Assembly (NCBI GenBank): GCA_964466385.1
Contig: CAYXNM010000097.1
Span: forward strand, 1-10,068
DNA length: 10,068 bases
Origin: UBA5972 sp964466385
GTDB taxonomy: Bacteria > Pseudomonadota > Alphaproteobacteria > Rhodobacterales > Rhodobacteraceae
Direction of reading: 5' to 3'
How positions within the stretch are numbered: position 1 is the first letter of the stretch; each line of letters opens with the position of its first letter. A model generated the notes under the pieces. That model was not told the DNA's origin and made no database searches. It saw only the letters and a list, made by a program, of their open reading frames with translations. Position numbers and translations under genes: made by a program. This document shows positions 1 through 6,190 of this stretch, piece by piece.

Positions 1-1
1 G

Positions 2-91
2 TGGCGGACAGACAGGGATTCGAACCCTGGAGACGGTTCCCCGCCTACACACTTTCCAGGCGTGCGCCTTCGACCACTCGGCCACCTGTCC
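2..91 (-). tRNA. tRNA-Ser (anticodon GGA), CCA encoded
   Basis: On the minus strand the region folds as a class II tRNA. The 7-bp acceptor stem is GGACAGG with TCTGTCC (one G-U pair at the base), the discriminator base is G, and the CCA end is encoded at 4-2. The D-arm is of the usual serine type. The 5-bp anticodon stem is CACGC/GTGTG with loop CTGGAAA, giving anticodon GGA at plus positions 55-57. The long variable arm (GGCGG, loop GGAA, CCGTC) is diagnostic of the Ser/Leu/Tyr group. The T-arm is CAGGG-TTCGAAT-CCCTG. It should decode UCC and UCU. It begins 57 bp after the alaX stop with no clear promoter of its own in that gap, so co-transcription with alaX followed by processing is possible. 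Its 3' end lies almost at the window edge, so anything integrated there cannot be seen. Confidence 0.97.
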
Positions 92-148
92 GTTGCGTGG
101 TGTTTGCCAAAGAACCATGTCCAGCGCAAGAGGCAAGACGTGTGCGTA

Positions 149-868
149 TTACGCCTCGATATGCATGTTTACACGCCGGTTGCGTTTCCCTTTGTTCTCG
201 ATCCTGCCGATGCGAACGTGACCGATTTCGGCGGTTCGCGAGACATGGGTTCCGCCGCAGGGCTGAAGGTCGATTTGCGCGTTGCCTTGACCGATACCGA
301 TCAGACGAATGACGCCGGCGCCCCTTGGCGGCTTGACGGACATCGTCTTTACCATTTCCGGATTTGCGTCCAGCTCGGCATCTGTGATCTGACCCTCCCA
401 AACCGGGTAATCTTTTTCAATCAGGGCGTTGAGGGCATCTTCAATCGCCTGTTTGTCTGCCGGGGCTTCGGGCATGTCAAAATCCAACCGCCCCTTTTCA
501 TCGGAAATCTGCCCGCCGGTGACGCCAAGCGGAATGGCGACGCTCAGCAGATGAAGCCCGGTGTGGACACGCATGAACCGGTGGCGCCGTTCCCAGTCGA
601 GCACCTGTCGCACCGTGCTGCCGATTGCCGGCAGAGGACCGGGATTCGCGGGAACCAAGACGACGTCATCGCCCTCGCCCTTGCGCGTTGTGGCGATCTT
701 GACGGTTTCGCCTGACGTTGCCAGTTCACCGCTGTCGCCCGGCTGCCCGCCTCCGGTGGGGTAGAAAACCGTGCGGTCCAGAACGATCCCGCCCTGTTCG
801 GTGTGGGCGGTCACGGTGGCGCTGGCCTCGCGCAGATACGCGTCGGTGCGAAAAAGCAATTCGCTCAT
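149..868 (-). CDS. alaX: AlaX-type alanyl-tRNA editing protein
   Basis: This 239-residue protein resembles the free-standing editing domain of alanyl-tRNA synthetase. AlaX proteins work in the cytosol as trans-editing hydrolases that deacylate Ser-tRNA(Ala) and, in some members, Gly-tRNA(Ala), preventing serine-for-alanine mistranslation. The two zinc-binding motifs are intact: HTGLH (His102, His106) and CGGTH (Cys204, His208). The N-terminal glycine-rich stretch TGGGQPGDSG (residues 38-47) marks the AlaX-M-like form, which carries part of the beta-barrel domain. There is no aminoacylation domain, so it is not a truncated AlaRS. The ATG overlaps the TGA of the upstream channel gene as ATGA (868-865), and a GGGAG Shine-Dalgarno lies 5 nt before the start, inside the upstream gene. 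It is the last protein gene of the cysK-channel-alaX unit and is followed by tRNA-Ser. Family assignment is firm; the exact substrate (Ser or Gly) is inferred. Confidence 0.93.
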   Translation of the reverse strand: MSELLFRTDAYLREASATVTAHTEQGGIVLDRTVFYPTGGGQPGDSGELATSGETVKIATTRKGEGDDVVLVPANPGPLPAIGSTVRQVLDWERRHRFMRVHTGLHLLSVAIPLGVTGGQISDEKGRLDFDMPEAPADKQAIEDALNALIEKDYPVWEGQITDAELDANPEMVKTMSVKPPRGAGVIRLIGIGQGNAQIDLQPCGGTHVSRTAEIGHVRIGRIENKGKRNRRVNMHIEA

Positions 869-3231
869 GTCTGCTCCCTGATCGCGCTTCCGATGGCGGC
901 TCCGATTTCCCCTGGATTGCGCAGGTTGATGTCGCGTTGAGCAAACGGTATTTCGATCCCTTCTTTGCTGAACCGCCGGAAAATCTCGAAATTCATGTCT
1001 GATTTCGCGCTTAAGACCCAGTTCACATCCTTGAGGATCGCACGGATTTCGAAATCAAGCGAATCCGCCCCGAAACCATGGAAGACGACGCTGACACTGA
1101 ACCGCTGGTCCACCATTTCATGCGCCTCGGCGATTTCGGTCAGGATTTCGCGCACGCGGTCAGGATCGGATCCATAGGCGACACCGACGGGCACTTTCAC
1201 CCGGCCATTCATGCTGGAATGGGTCCAGTTGGTCACCGTTCCGGAAATGAAATCCGCATTGGGGACGACGACGGTGGCCCGGTCGAAGGTTTCGATCTCG
1301 GTCGAGCGCACGCTGATCTTGCGCACATAGCCCGAGTGGGAACCGACTTCGATCCAGTCGCCCTCCTTGATCGGGCGCTCCACCAGCAGGATGATCCCGG
1401 AAACGAAATTGGACACGATCGCCTGCAGCCCGAACCCGATCCCGACCGACAACGCCCCGGCAACGATGGCAAGGCTGGACAGATCGAACCCGGCCGTGGT
1501 TATGGCCGCAAGTGCGGCCAGAAAAATCCCCACATAGCCGGTCCCGCTGAGGATTGCGTTGCGCCCGCCCGCATCCAGCGTGGTGCGCGGCAGAACCGAC
1601 AGGCGCAGCGTGCTTTGCAATAACCTTGTGGCCGTATAGCCAAGCGTAAAGACGATTGCGAAGGTCAGGAAATCCGTCACCGACACGCGACGCGTGCCGA
1701 TGGAAAACCCGTCGCTGAACATTGTCCAGACTTCCAGAAGGTCGGAAACCCGTGCGCCCCAGATCAGGGCCAGCAGCGGCAATGTCAGACAGATCAAGGC
1801 AAACCCAAGCACCACGGGAACCAGCGTCAGGTGTGTGTCCTGCTCGGGCAGTTTCGCCCTTTCGCGACCGGATTCCACAAGTTCTTCGGTAAGGTCGGTC
1901 AATATCCGGTAAAGGATGATCGCCGTTCCCAGAACCGCCAGTGTCTGAATGGCCGGAAATACAAAAGCTGAAGACGCGGTTGCGTACCCGGCCGCAGCCA
2001 GCAGCGGGGCGGCGACGCCCAAAACCAAAGCAGCACGCGCGATCAGGCGAAAAATGCGCGATTTCAGCGGGTTTTCGACGTTCTGACCGTGAAGCGCACG
2101 TTGCGCGGGCTCCAGTATCAACCCAAGACGCACCAGGAGATATCCCGCAAGCAGAACGATCGGAAAGGAAAGAACATCATGCGTTGTGGTCGTGATGTCC
2201 GCTTGCAGCGACATGCGGCCAAGAAGTTCGTCAAGCGCCAGCGCCACCCCCATCAGCGCGGTCATGCGCCGCGCAGAGGGGATCGAGCTTTCGGGCAAGT
2301 GGACAAGAACGGGTGTATTCTCATCATCCGTGAAAACCACCCTTCCCAGCCACAAAGCACCGAAAACATAAAGGCTCATCCACCCAACCGCATCAAAGAC
2401 AACCCCACCCCGCAAACCCACCAGTCCGGTAAGGGCCAGTGCCTGCAAGACCGCCCAGATCCCCAGCATCGGCACGATGACCTGGGTCGTCGACAGCGCC
2501 AGCGCACGGGACTGCGACGGTGTGCCCTGCGTGCCGCTGACCAGTCCCGCCGCGACCAGCAGCCACCGGCGCGCACGGGTGAGCAGAACGATGCCAAGGA
2601 CAAGAAACGCCAGCGCAGCGGGCAGCTGCTGGCGCGTCTGCCGGAATTGCGCGTCGCTGGCCAGGCCTTCGGAGATCTCACCCTGAATGTCGCCCGCGAA
2701 ACCTGCCGCCGCGGCAATGGCGTCGGGCCAGTTGCCGGGATTGAGCGGCGAGACGCCGCGCTTGAACAGTTTCGCCGTCTGACGCTCGCGAATGATCCTG
2801 TCGATTTCACCGACCAGACCGTCGGCGCGGTTGTAAGCCTCCTGTGCGGCAAGAACCGGCGCGCGCGCTTCGGCAAGCTGCGTGTTGAGCTCGACCCGGC
2901 GGGTGGCCACTTCGGGGGCCTCCGCAGTGCCATCCGCGGGCACATCGCCGAGCGCCGATATCTGGCTTTCGATCGTGTCTATGCGGCCCTGGCTTGCGTC
3001 CTGTGCGGCCAGCGCACGGGATCGGAAATCGCTTAGCGTCGCGCGCAGAGTCTCCAGCGCGGGCGAGGACGCCTGGGCGTCGGTGATAATGGCCTCCGCG
3101 CGCGTCGCCGTGTTCTGCCATTTTTCAAAGTCGAAACCCTGTGCGGGTGTTTCCTGGGCCTGAAGCGCAAAACCCGCGCCCCACACCAAAGCCGTCAATA
3201 GAAACGCTGACACTGTTGCGGGGATGTTCAT
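865..3231 (-). CDS. Large MscS-family mechanosensitive channel (DUF3772 type)
   Basis: This 788-residue inner-membrane protein has an MscS channel core at its C-terminus. A signal peptide (residues 1 to about 25, likely cleavage after ALQA) leads into a periplasmic, Ala/Glu/Arg-rich, probably coiled-coil region (about 35-155) that I assign to the DUF3772-type N-terminal domain. About ten hydrophobic segments follow between residues 205 and 583. The Ala/Gly-rich pore helix covers about 585-617 (IVAGALSVGIGFGLQAIVSN), followed by the MscS beta domain (LLVERPIKEGDWIEV, about 615-670) and the alpha/beta cytosolic cage (about 675-765). Such channels release solutes on osmotic downshock. I chose ATG 3231, giving MNIPATVS, over an in-frame codon 54 nt upstream, because the signal peptide then starts properly and the ATG forms an ATGA overlap with the cysK stop. 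No good Shine-Dalgarno precedes it, which suggests coupling to cysK translation. It is larger than E. coli MscS (286 aa) and nearer MscK/MscM, but not orthologous to them on the visible evidence. Confidence 0.92.
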   Translation of the reverse strand: MNIPATVSAFLLTALVWGAGFALQAQETPAQGFDFEKWQNTATRAEAIITDAQASSPALETLRATLSDFRSRALAAQDASQGRIDTIESQISALGDVPADGTAEAPEVATRRVELNTQLAEARAPVLAAQEAYNRADGLVGEIDRIIRERQTAKLFKRGVSPLNPGNWPDAIAAAAGFAGDIQGEISEGLASDAQFRQTRQQLPAALAFLVLGIVLLTRARRWLLVAAGLVSGTQGTPSQSRALALSTTQVIVPMLGIWAVLQALALTGLVGLRGGVVFDAVGWMSLYVFGALWLGRVVFTDDENTPVLVHLPESSIPSARRMTALMGVALALDELLGRMSLQADITTTTHDVLSFPIVLLAGYLLVRLGLILEPAQRALHGQNVENPLKSRIFRLIARAALVLGVAAPLLAAAGYATASSAFVFPAIQTLAVLGTAIILYRILTDLTEELVESGRERAKLPEQDTHLTLVPVVLGFALICLTLPLLALIWGARVSDLLEVWTMFSDGFSIGTRRVSVTDFLTFAIVFTLGYTATRLLQSTLRLSVLPRTTLDAGGRNAILSGTGYVGIFLAALAAITTAGFDLSSLAIVAGALSVGIGFGLQAIVSNFVSGIILLVERPIKEGDWIEVGSHSGYVRKISVRSTEIETFDRATVVVPNADFISGTVTNWTHSSMNGRVKVPVGVAYGSDPDRVREILTEIAEAHEMVDQRFSVSVVFHGFGADSLDFEIRAILKDVNWVLSAKSDMNFEIFRRFSKEGIEIPFAQRDINLRNPGEIGAAIGSAIREQT

Positions 3232-4274
3232 GGGGTTTCGCCAACAAGAACGTCGGGCAGTTCGCTTGGCGCGCGGTCCAGCCACGCGGGCGCGGGCAGG
3301 TCCTTGGAGCGCAGGAATTCAGGGTTGAACAACTTGGTCTGGTAGCGTGTCCCGAAGTCGCACAGCATGGTCACGATCCGGTGCCCCGGTCCCAGATCGC
3401 GCGCCATCCGAATGGCCCCGGCGATATTGACACCTGTTGAGCCGCCAACGCACAACCCTTCATGTTCCAGGAGGTCAAAAACCAGCGGCACGGATTCGCT
3501 GTCCGGAATGGTGTAGGGGAGGTCAACCGACAGTCCCTCCAGATTGGCGGTGATGCGCCCCTGCCCGATGCCTTCGGTGATCGAGCCCCCCTCGGCCCGC
3601 AGTTCCCCGTGCGCGTAGTGGTTGTAAAGCGCTGAACCCGCCGGGTCAGCAAGCCCGATCTTGATACCGGCGTTCCTTGCGCGCAGGCCTTGGGCGACCC
3701 CGGCCAGCGTCCCGCCCGAGCCGACCGAGCAGATGAACCCGTCGATGCGCCCGTCGGTCTGCTCCCAGATCTCGGGCGCGGTGGTCTGGACATGCGCCTG
3801 ACGGTTCGCCACATTGTCAAACTGATTGGCCCAGATCGCGCCATTGGGTTCGGTCCTGGCCAGCGCTGCGGCCAACCGTTCGGAATACCGAACGTAATTG
3901 TCCGGCTTTCGGTAAGGTGCGGCGGGAACTTCGACCAACTCGGCACCGGCCAGCCGGATCATGTCCTTTTTTTCCTGGCTCTGCGTATTGGGGATGACGA
4001 TCACCGACCGATACCCCATCGAGGCCGCCACCAGTGCAATGCCGATCCCGGTATTGCCAGCGGTCCCTTCGACAATCGTGCCCCCTTTTGCAAGGGTTCC
4101 GCGTGCGATGGCATCGCGGATGATGAACAGCGCCGCGCGGTCCTTGACCGACTGGCCGGGGTTCAAAAACTCAGCCTTTCCCAAAATCTCGCACCCCGTC
4201 AATTCAGAGGCTTTTTTCAGCCTTATCAGAGGCGTATGACCAATTGCTGATTCCAGATCGGGGTAGATGTTCAT
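3228..4274 (-). CDS. cysK: Cysteine synthase (O-acetylserine sulfhydrylase), divergent type
   Basis: This is a 348-residue PLP fold-type II enzyme. Family members make cysteine from O-acetylserine and sulfide in the cytosol. The PLP Schiff-base lysine is Lys44 in NPGQSVKDRA. The substrate loop is TAGNTG (71-76) where CysK usually has TSGNTG, the phosphate-cradle loop is GSGGTLAG (185-192), and the pyridine-side serine lies in GGSTGVN (277-283) where SSGAN is typical. The C-terminus has DFGTRYQTKLFN instead of the usual DTGERYLS-type ending. These substitutions place it on a side branch of the CysK/CBS family, resembling fungal 'cysteine synthase 2' proteins, so other beta-replacement chemistry is possible. 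AGAGG lies about 10 nt before the ATG. It is the first gene of the cysK-channel-alaX unit, and its TGA overlaps the channel ATG (ATGA, 3231-3228). It lies downstream of a trgA-like gene, as I recall from the R. sphaeroides tellurite locus. Confidence 0.9.
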   Translation of the reverse strand: MNIYPDLESAIGHTPLIRLKKASELTGCEILGKAEFLNPGQSVKDRAALFIIRDAIARGTLAKGGTIVEGTAGNTGIGIALVAASMGYRSVIVIPNTQSQEKKDMIRLAGAELVEVPAAPYRKPDNYVRYSERLAAALARTEPNGAIWANQFDNVANRQAHVQTTAPEIWEQTDGRIDGFICSVGSGGTLAGVAQGLRARNAGIKIGLADPAGSALYNHYAHGELRAEGGSITEGIGQGRITANLEGLSVDLPYTIPDSESVPLVFDLLEHEGLCVGGSTGVNIAGAIRMARDLGPGHRIVTMLCDFGTRYQTKLFNPEFLRSKDLPAPAWLDRAPSELPDVLVGETP

Positions 4275-4308
4275 GGGGATTTGCCTCTTGGATTAATCGC
4301 TTGCCCTG

Positions 4309-4337
4309 CTGATACGCGCACGCTGTTTGGCTTTCAA
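4309..4337 (-). promoter_or_regulatory. Candidate sigma-70 promoter for the cysK unit
   Basis: On the minus strand TTGAAA (4337-4332, 5/6 match to TTGACA) is followed after exactly 17 nt by TATCAG (4314-4309, 4/6 match to TATAAT). A start point near 4302 would leave a leader of roughly 28 nt that still holds the AGAGG Shine-Dalgarno before the cysK ATG at 4274. The position fits a promoter serving cysK, the channel and alaX. It is a pattern match only; read-through from trgA is also possible because no clear terminator separates them. Confidence 0.45.
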
Positions 4338-4340
4338 GGC

Positions 4341-4400
4341 CGATGAATGATGTTCATGGCGTGTCTGCCGTCACACCGGATGCCCGCCCCTGGTTCATCG
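4341..4400 (-). other. Nested inverted repeats between trgA and cysK
   Basis: Directly after the trgA stop, the minus strand starts with CGATGAA (4400-4394), which can pair with TTCATCG (4347-4341). Inside this, GGTGTG (4377-4372) can pair with CACGCC (4363-4358), including one G-U pair, around an 8-nt loop. No T-run follows, so this is not a canonical intrinsic terminator. It could be an mRNA end-stabilising fold, part of a read-through leader, or chance. Apart from this fold and the cysK promoter candidate, the 126-bp gap 4275-4400 holds only a 7-codon reading frame (4357-4334). Confidence 0.3.
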
Positions 4401-4850
4401 TCAATCCCATTTCCTGTCGCTGAACTCCGCAACCAGACCAGCGATCATGCCCCCGACGACAAGCGTCCCCAAAACCTCGACCGACAGGGCCAATCCGAAA
4501 AAATAGGTTGCAATTTCAATGGTGTTGCCAAGCGCCTCGGTCGGCGTGCGATAGCGTTTGTCCCAGCTTCTCACCAGCATCTCGCGCAGGGAAAAGACGA
4601 CGAGCGCCCAGATCAGCAACCAGACCGAGGTGCCGATCCCTGCCCGCGCGCTCAAGCGGTACCCGCGACCGGTTGCCGGCCCCATGAACCGCCAGCCGAC
4701 GATGAACCCCAGTCCGGCATTTGCCGCCGTGAACCATTGTGCGCGCTGTCCTTCCGATAGCGACGGCTCAAACAAGGTAGCCGCGAAAAAGGCCACTGCC
4801 GCGAAGCAGAGACCGGCGGCAAGTTTCGCGGCCGAAGGTTCTGGCTGCAT
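4401..4850 (-). CDS. trgA: TrgA-family membrane protein (tellurite resistance-associated)
   Basis: This small integral membrane protein has 149 residues and four predicted helices at about 9-28, 38-56, 70-92 and 112-141. A conserved central stretch, FIVGWRFMGP, lies between helices 2 and 3. It resembles TrgA of Rhodobacter sphaeroides, a gene linked to high-level tellurite resistance whose biochemical role is unknown. I start it at ATG 4850 (MQPEPSAAKL); an in-frame ATG 90 nt upstream lies inside the methyltransferase gene and would add a polar tail foreign to the family. The start is 2 nt after the methyltransferase TGA, so the two genes are almost certainly co-transcribed. The cysteine synthase downstream strengthens the call, because trg genes and cysK are reported together in R. 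sphaeroides. No trgB (Nudix-type) partner is visible. Family assignment rests on hydropathy, recognised sequence style and context. Confidence 0.8.
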   Translation of the reverse strand: MQPEPSAAKLAAGLCFAAVAFFAATLFEPSLSEGQRAQWFTAANAGLGFIVGWRFMGPATGRGYRLSARAGIGTSVWLLIWALVVFSLREMLVRSWDKRYRTPTEALGNTIEIATYFFGLALSVEVLGTLVVGGMIAGLVAEFSDRKWD

Positions 4851-4852
4851 GT

Positions 4853-6064
4853 TCAGACCGGCCGTTTCATGGTCACCTGTGTGACATCGCAATTCCCGCT
4901 GCGAAACGCCGCCGCGCAGGATGTCAGGTAATAGTTCCACATCCTGTGGAACCGCTCGTCAAAACCCAGTTCGGTGATCTCTTCCCATTTTTCGTTGAAC
5001 GTCTCATGCCAGCGGCGCAGGGTCTGCGAATAGCTTTCCCCGAACTCGATCGAGCCGAGCCGTTTCAGACCGGCCCTGGCAATTTCACTGCGCAGGGCTT
5101 TTTCACTGGGCAGCATTCCGCCGGGGAAAATATGTTTCTGAATGAAATCGACCCCCTTGCGATAGGCTTCGAAACGTTTGTTGTCCACGGTAATGATTTG
5201 CAGCGTGGCCTTGCCGCCCGGTTTCAGGCGCTTGCGAACGGTCTCGAAATACGTTGCCCAGTATTGTTCACCGACGGCTTCGAACATTTCGATCGAGGCG
5301 ACGGCATCATAGACACCGGTTTCTTCGCGATAATCCCGCATGACGATGTCGACCTGATCCGAAACTCCTGCTTTTTTGAGACGGGCAACGGCAAAATCGT
5401 GTTGTTCCCTGGAAATCGTCAGCCCGGTCACCCTTAATCCGCGTTCGCGTGCGGCGTATTCGGCAAAACCACCCCAGCCACAGCCGATCTCCAGCACGTG
5501 GTCGCCCGGTTTTACGCCCATCTGGTCAACCAGCGAGGCGTATTTCGCCAGTTGGGCCTTGAAAAGATCCTCCTGCCCGGTTTCGAATTTGGCCGAGGAA
5601 TAGGTCATCGTTTCATCCAGCCATTTGGCATAGAAGTCGTTGCCAAGATCGTAATGATACGAAATGTTCCTGCGCGCCTGCGCGCGCGAATTGCGGTTCA
5701 TCCAGTGGCGCATGCGTTCGTACATGCGCACAAGCCCCATGCCCGGAAAACCGTCAAAGACCGCTTCGTTATGGTCCAGCAGCAAATCCATGAAAACCTG
5801 AAGGTCGGAAACGGACCACCAGCCCTCGAGGTAGGCATCGGAAAACCCCAGATCACCTTCGCGAATCAGGCGGGCGAACGCGTCCGGGTTGTGAACCGCA
5901 AGCTCGACCGCCCGTCCCGGATGCTTGCCACGCGCCCGAAAAACCCGGCCATCCGGCAGTTTGAAATCGATCCGGCCGTGGTCCAGATTGCTGACAATAT
6001 CAAACACGGCCGTAAAGTAGCGCGGCAGATCGCTGTGTCCCTGAGTTGTCTCAAAAACGCTCAT
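4853..6064 (-). CDS. Cyclopropane-fatty-acid synthase-like SAM methyltransferase
   Basis: This 403-residue protein belongs to the CFA synthase / mycolic acid cyclopropane synthase family. Members transfer a methyl group from S-adenosylmethionine to the double bond of membrane phospholipid acyl chains. Residues 1-125 form the N-terminal lipid-binding region typical of full-length CFA synthases. The entry motif is YHYDLGNDFYAKWLD (136-150), the SAM-binding motif I is LEIGCGWGG (191-199), and IEMFEAVGEQYW (258-269), HIFPGGMLPS (311-320) and YYLTSCAAAFRSG (378-390) line up with conserved CFA blocks; Cys383 matches the conserved cysteine of E. coli Cfa. The E. coli FEHVG motif is FEAVG here. Length matches the family (about 380-400). 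The start ATG 6064 is preceded by GGGGGA 5 nt upstream. It heads a two-gene unit with trgA. The product could be a cyclopropane or a methyl-branched fatty acid, as for the UfaM-type enzymes of Rhodobacter; the sequence alone does not decide. Confidence 0.9.
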   Translation of the reverse strand: MSVFETTQGHSDLPRYFTAVFDIVSNLDHGRIDFKLPDGRVFRARGKHPGRAVELAVHNPDAFARLIREGDLGFSDAYLEGWWSVSDLQVFMDLLLDHNEAVFDGFPGMGLVRMYERMRHWMNRNSRAQARRNISYHYDLGNDFYAKWLDETMTYSSAKFETGQEDLFKAQLAKYASLVDQMGVKPGDHVLEIGCGWGGFAEYAARERGLRVTGLTISREQHDFAVARLKKAGVSDQVDIVMRDYREETGVYDAVASIEMFEAVGEQYWATYFETVRKRLKPGGKATLQIITVDNKRFEAYRKGVDFIQKHIFPGGMLPSEKALRSEIARAGLKRLGSIEFGESYSQTLRRWHETFNEKWEEITELGFDERFHRMWNYYLTSCAAAFRSGNCDVTQVTMKRPV

Positions 6065-6084
6065 TTTAGTCCCCCGGAACGGAG

Positions 6085-6112
6085 GTTAAACCGATTCCAA
6101 GCCCCGTGCCAA
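6085..6112 (-). promoter_or_regulatory. Candidate promoter upstream of the CFA-like gene
   Basis: On the minus strand TTGGCA (6112-6107, 5/6 to TTGACA), a 16-nt spacer and TTTAAC (6090-6085, 4/6 to TATAAT) make a plausible sigma-70 promoter just upstream of the Shine-Dalgarno and the ATG at 6064. The same bases also read as a near sigma-54 site, TGGCACG-N4-TTGGA (6111-6096), although the -12 GC is GG here. The 126-bp gap 6065-6190 contains nothing else I can name except a short inverted repeat. Confidence 0.35.
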
Positions 6113-6124
6113 GTTTTTTTGGCA
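6107..6124. repeat. Short inverted repeat TGCCAA / TTGGCA
   Basis: TGCCAA (6107-6112), a 6-nt GTTTTT loop and TTGGCA (6119-6124) form a perfect 6-bp inverted repeat next to a run of seven T on the plus strand. It overlaps the proposed -35 (or -24) element of the CFA-like gene. It could be a small operator, or a stem without terminator function: the T-run lies within the loop and stem on the plus strand and is an A-run in the direction of transcription. Confidence 0.25.
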
Positions 6125-6190
6125 GGACCAAGTGCGACCGGGGCGACGTAAGGCGCTCTGACTATTGGAGAAACAGGTGTTTCGGGCGTC

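Noticed and set aside
92..148. Dedicated tRNA-Ser promoter in the alaX-tRNA gap
   Set aside because: I see TTG-containing hexamers on the minus strand but no partner -10 at proper spacing, so no promoter is claimed.
1..312. Plus-strand 103-codon frame over the tRNA
   Set aside because: It runs through a clear tRNA-Ser and into the alaX antisense; the translation has no recognisable domain.
2089..3036. Plus-strand open frame of 315 codons antisense to the channel gene
   Set aside because: Same composition artefact as the longer antisense frame: charged, low-complexity peptide opposite a well-supported gene, and no evident ribosome-binding site.
3232..3285. 18-codon N-terminal extension of the channel gene
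   Set aside because: It overlaps the cysK coding sequence, adds an Arg-rich tail ahead of a clean signal peptide, and is less likely than the ATGA-coupled ATG at 3231.
4851..4940. 30-codon N-terminal extension of TrgA
   Set aside because: It lies within the methyltransferase gene and adds a polar segment not expected in the family; the ATG 2 nt after the methyltransferase stop is better.
6107..6124. Intrinsic terminator formed by the inverted repeat and T-run
   Set aside because: The seven T lie on the plus strand within the loop and stem, not after the stem in the direction of transcription, and the stem is only 6 bp and AT-containing.
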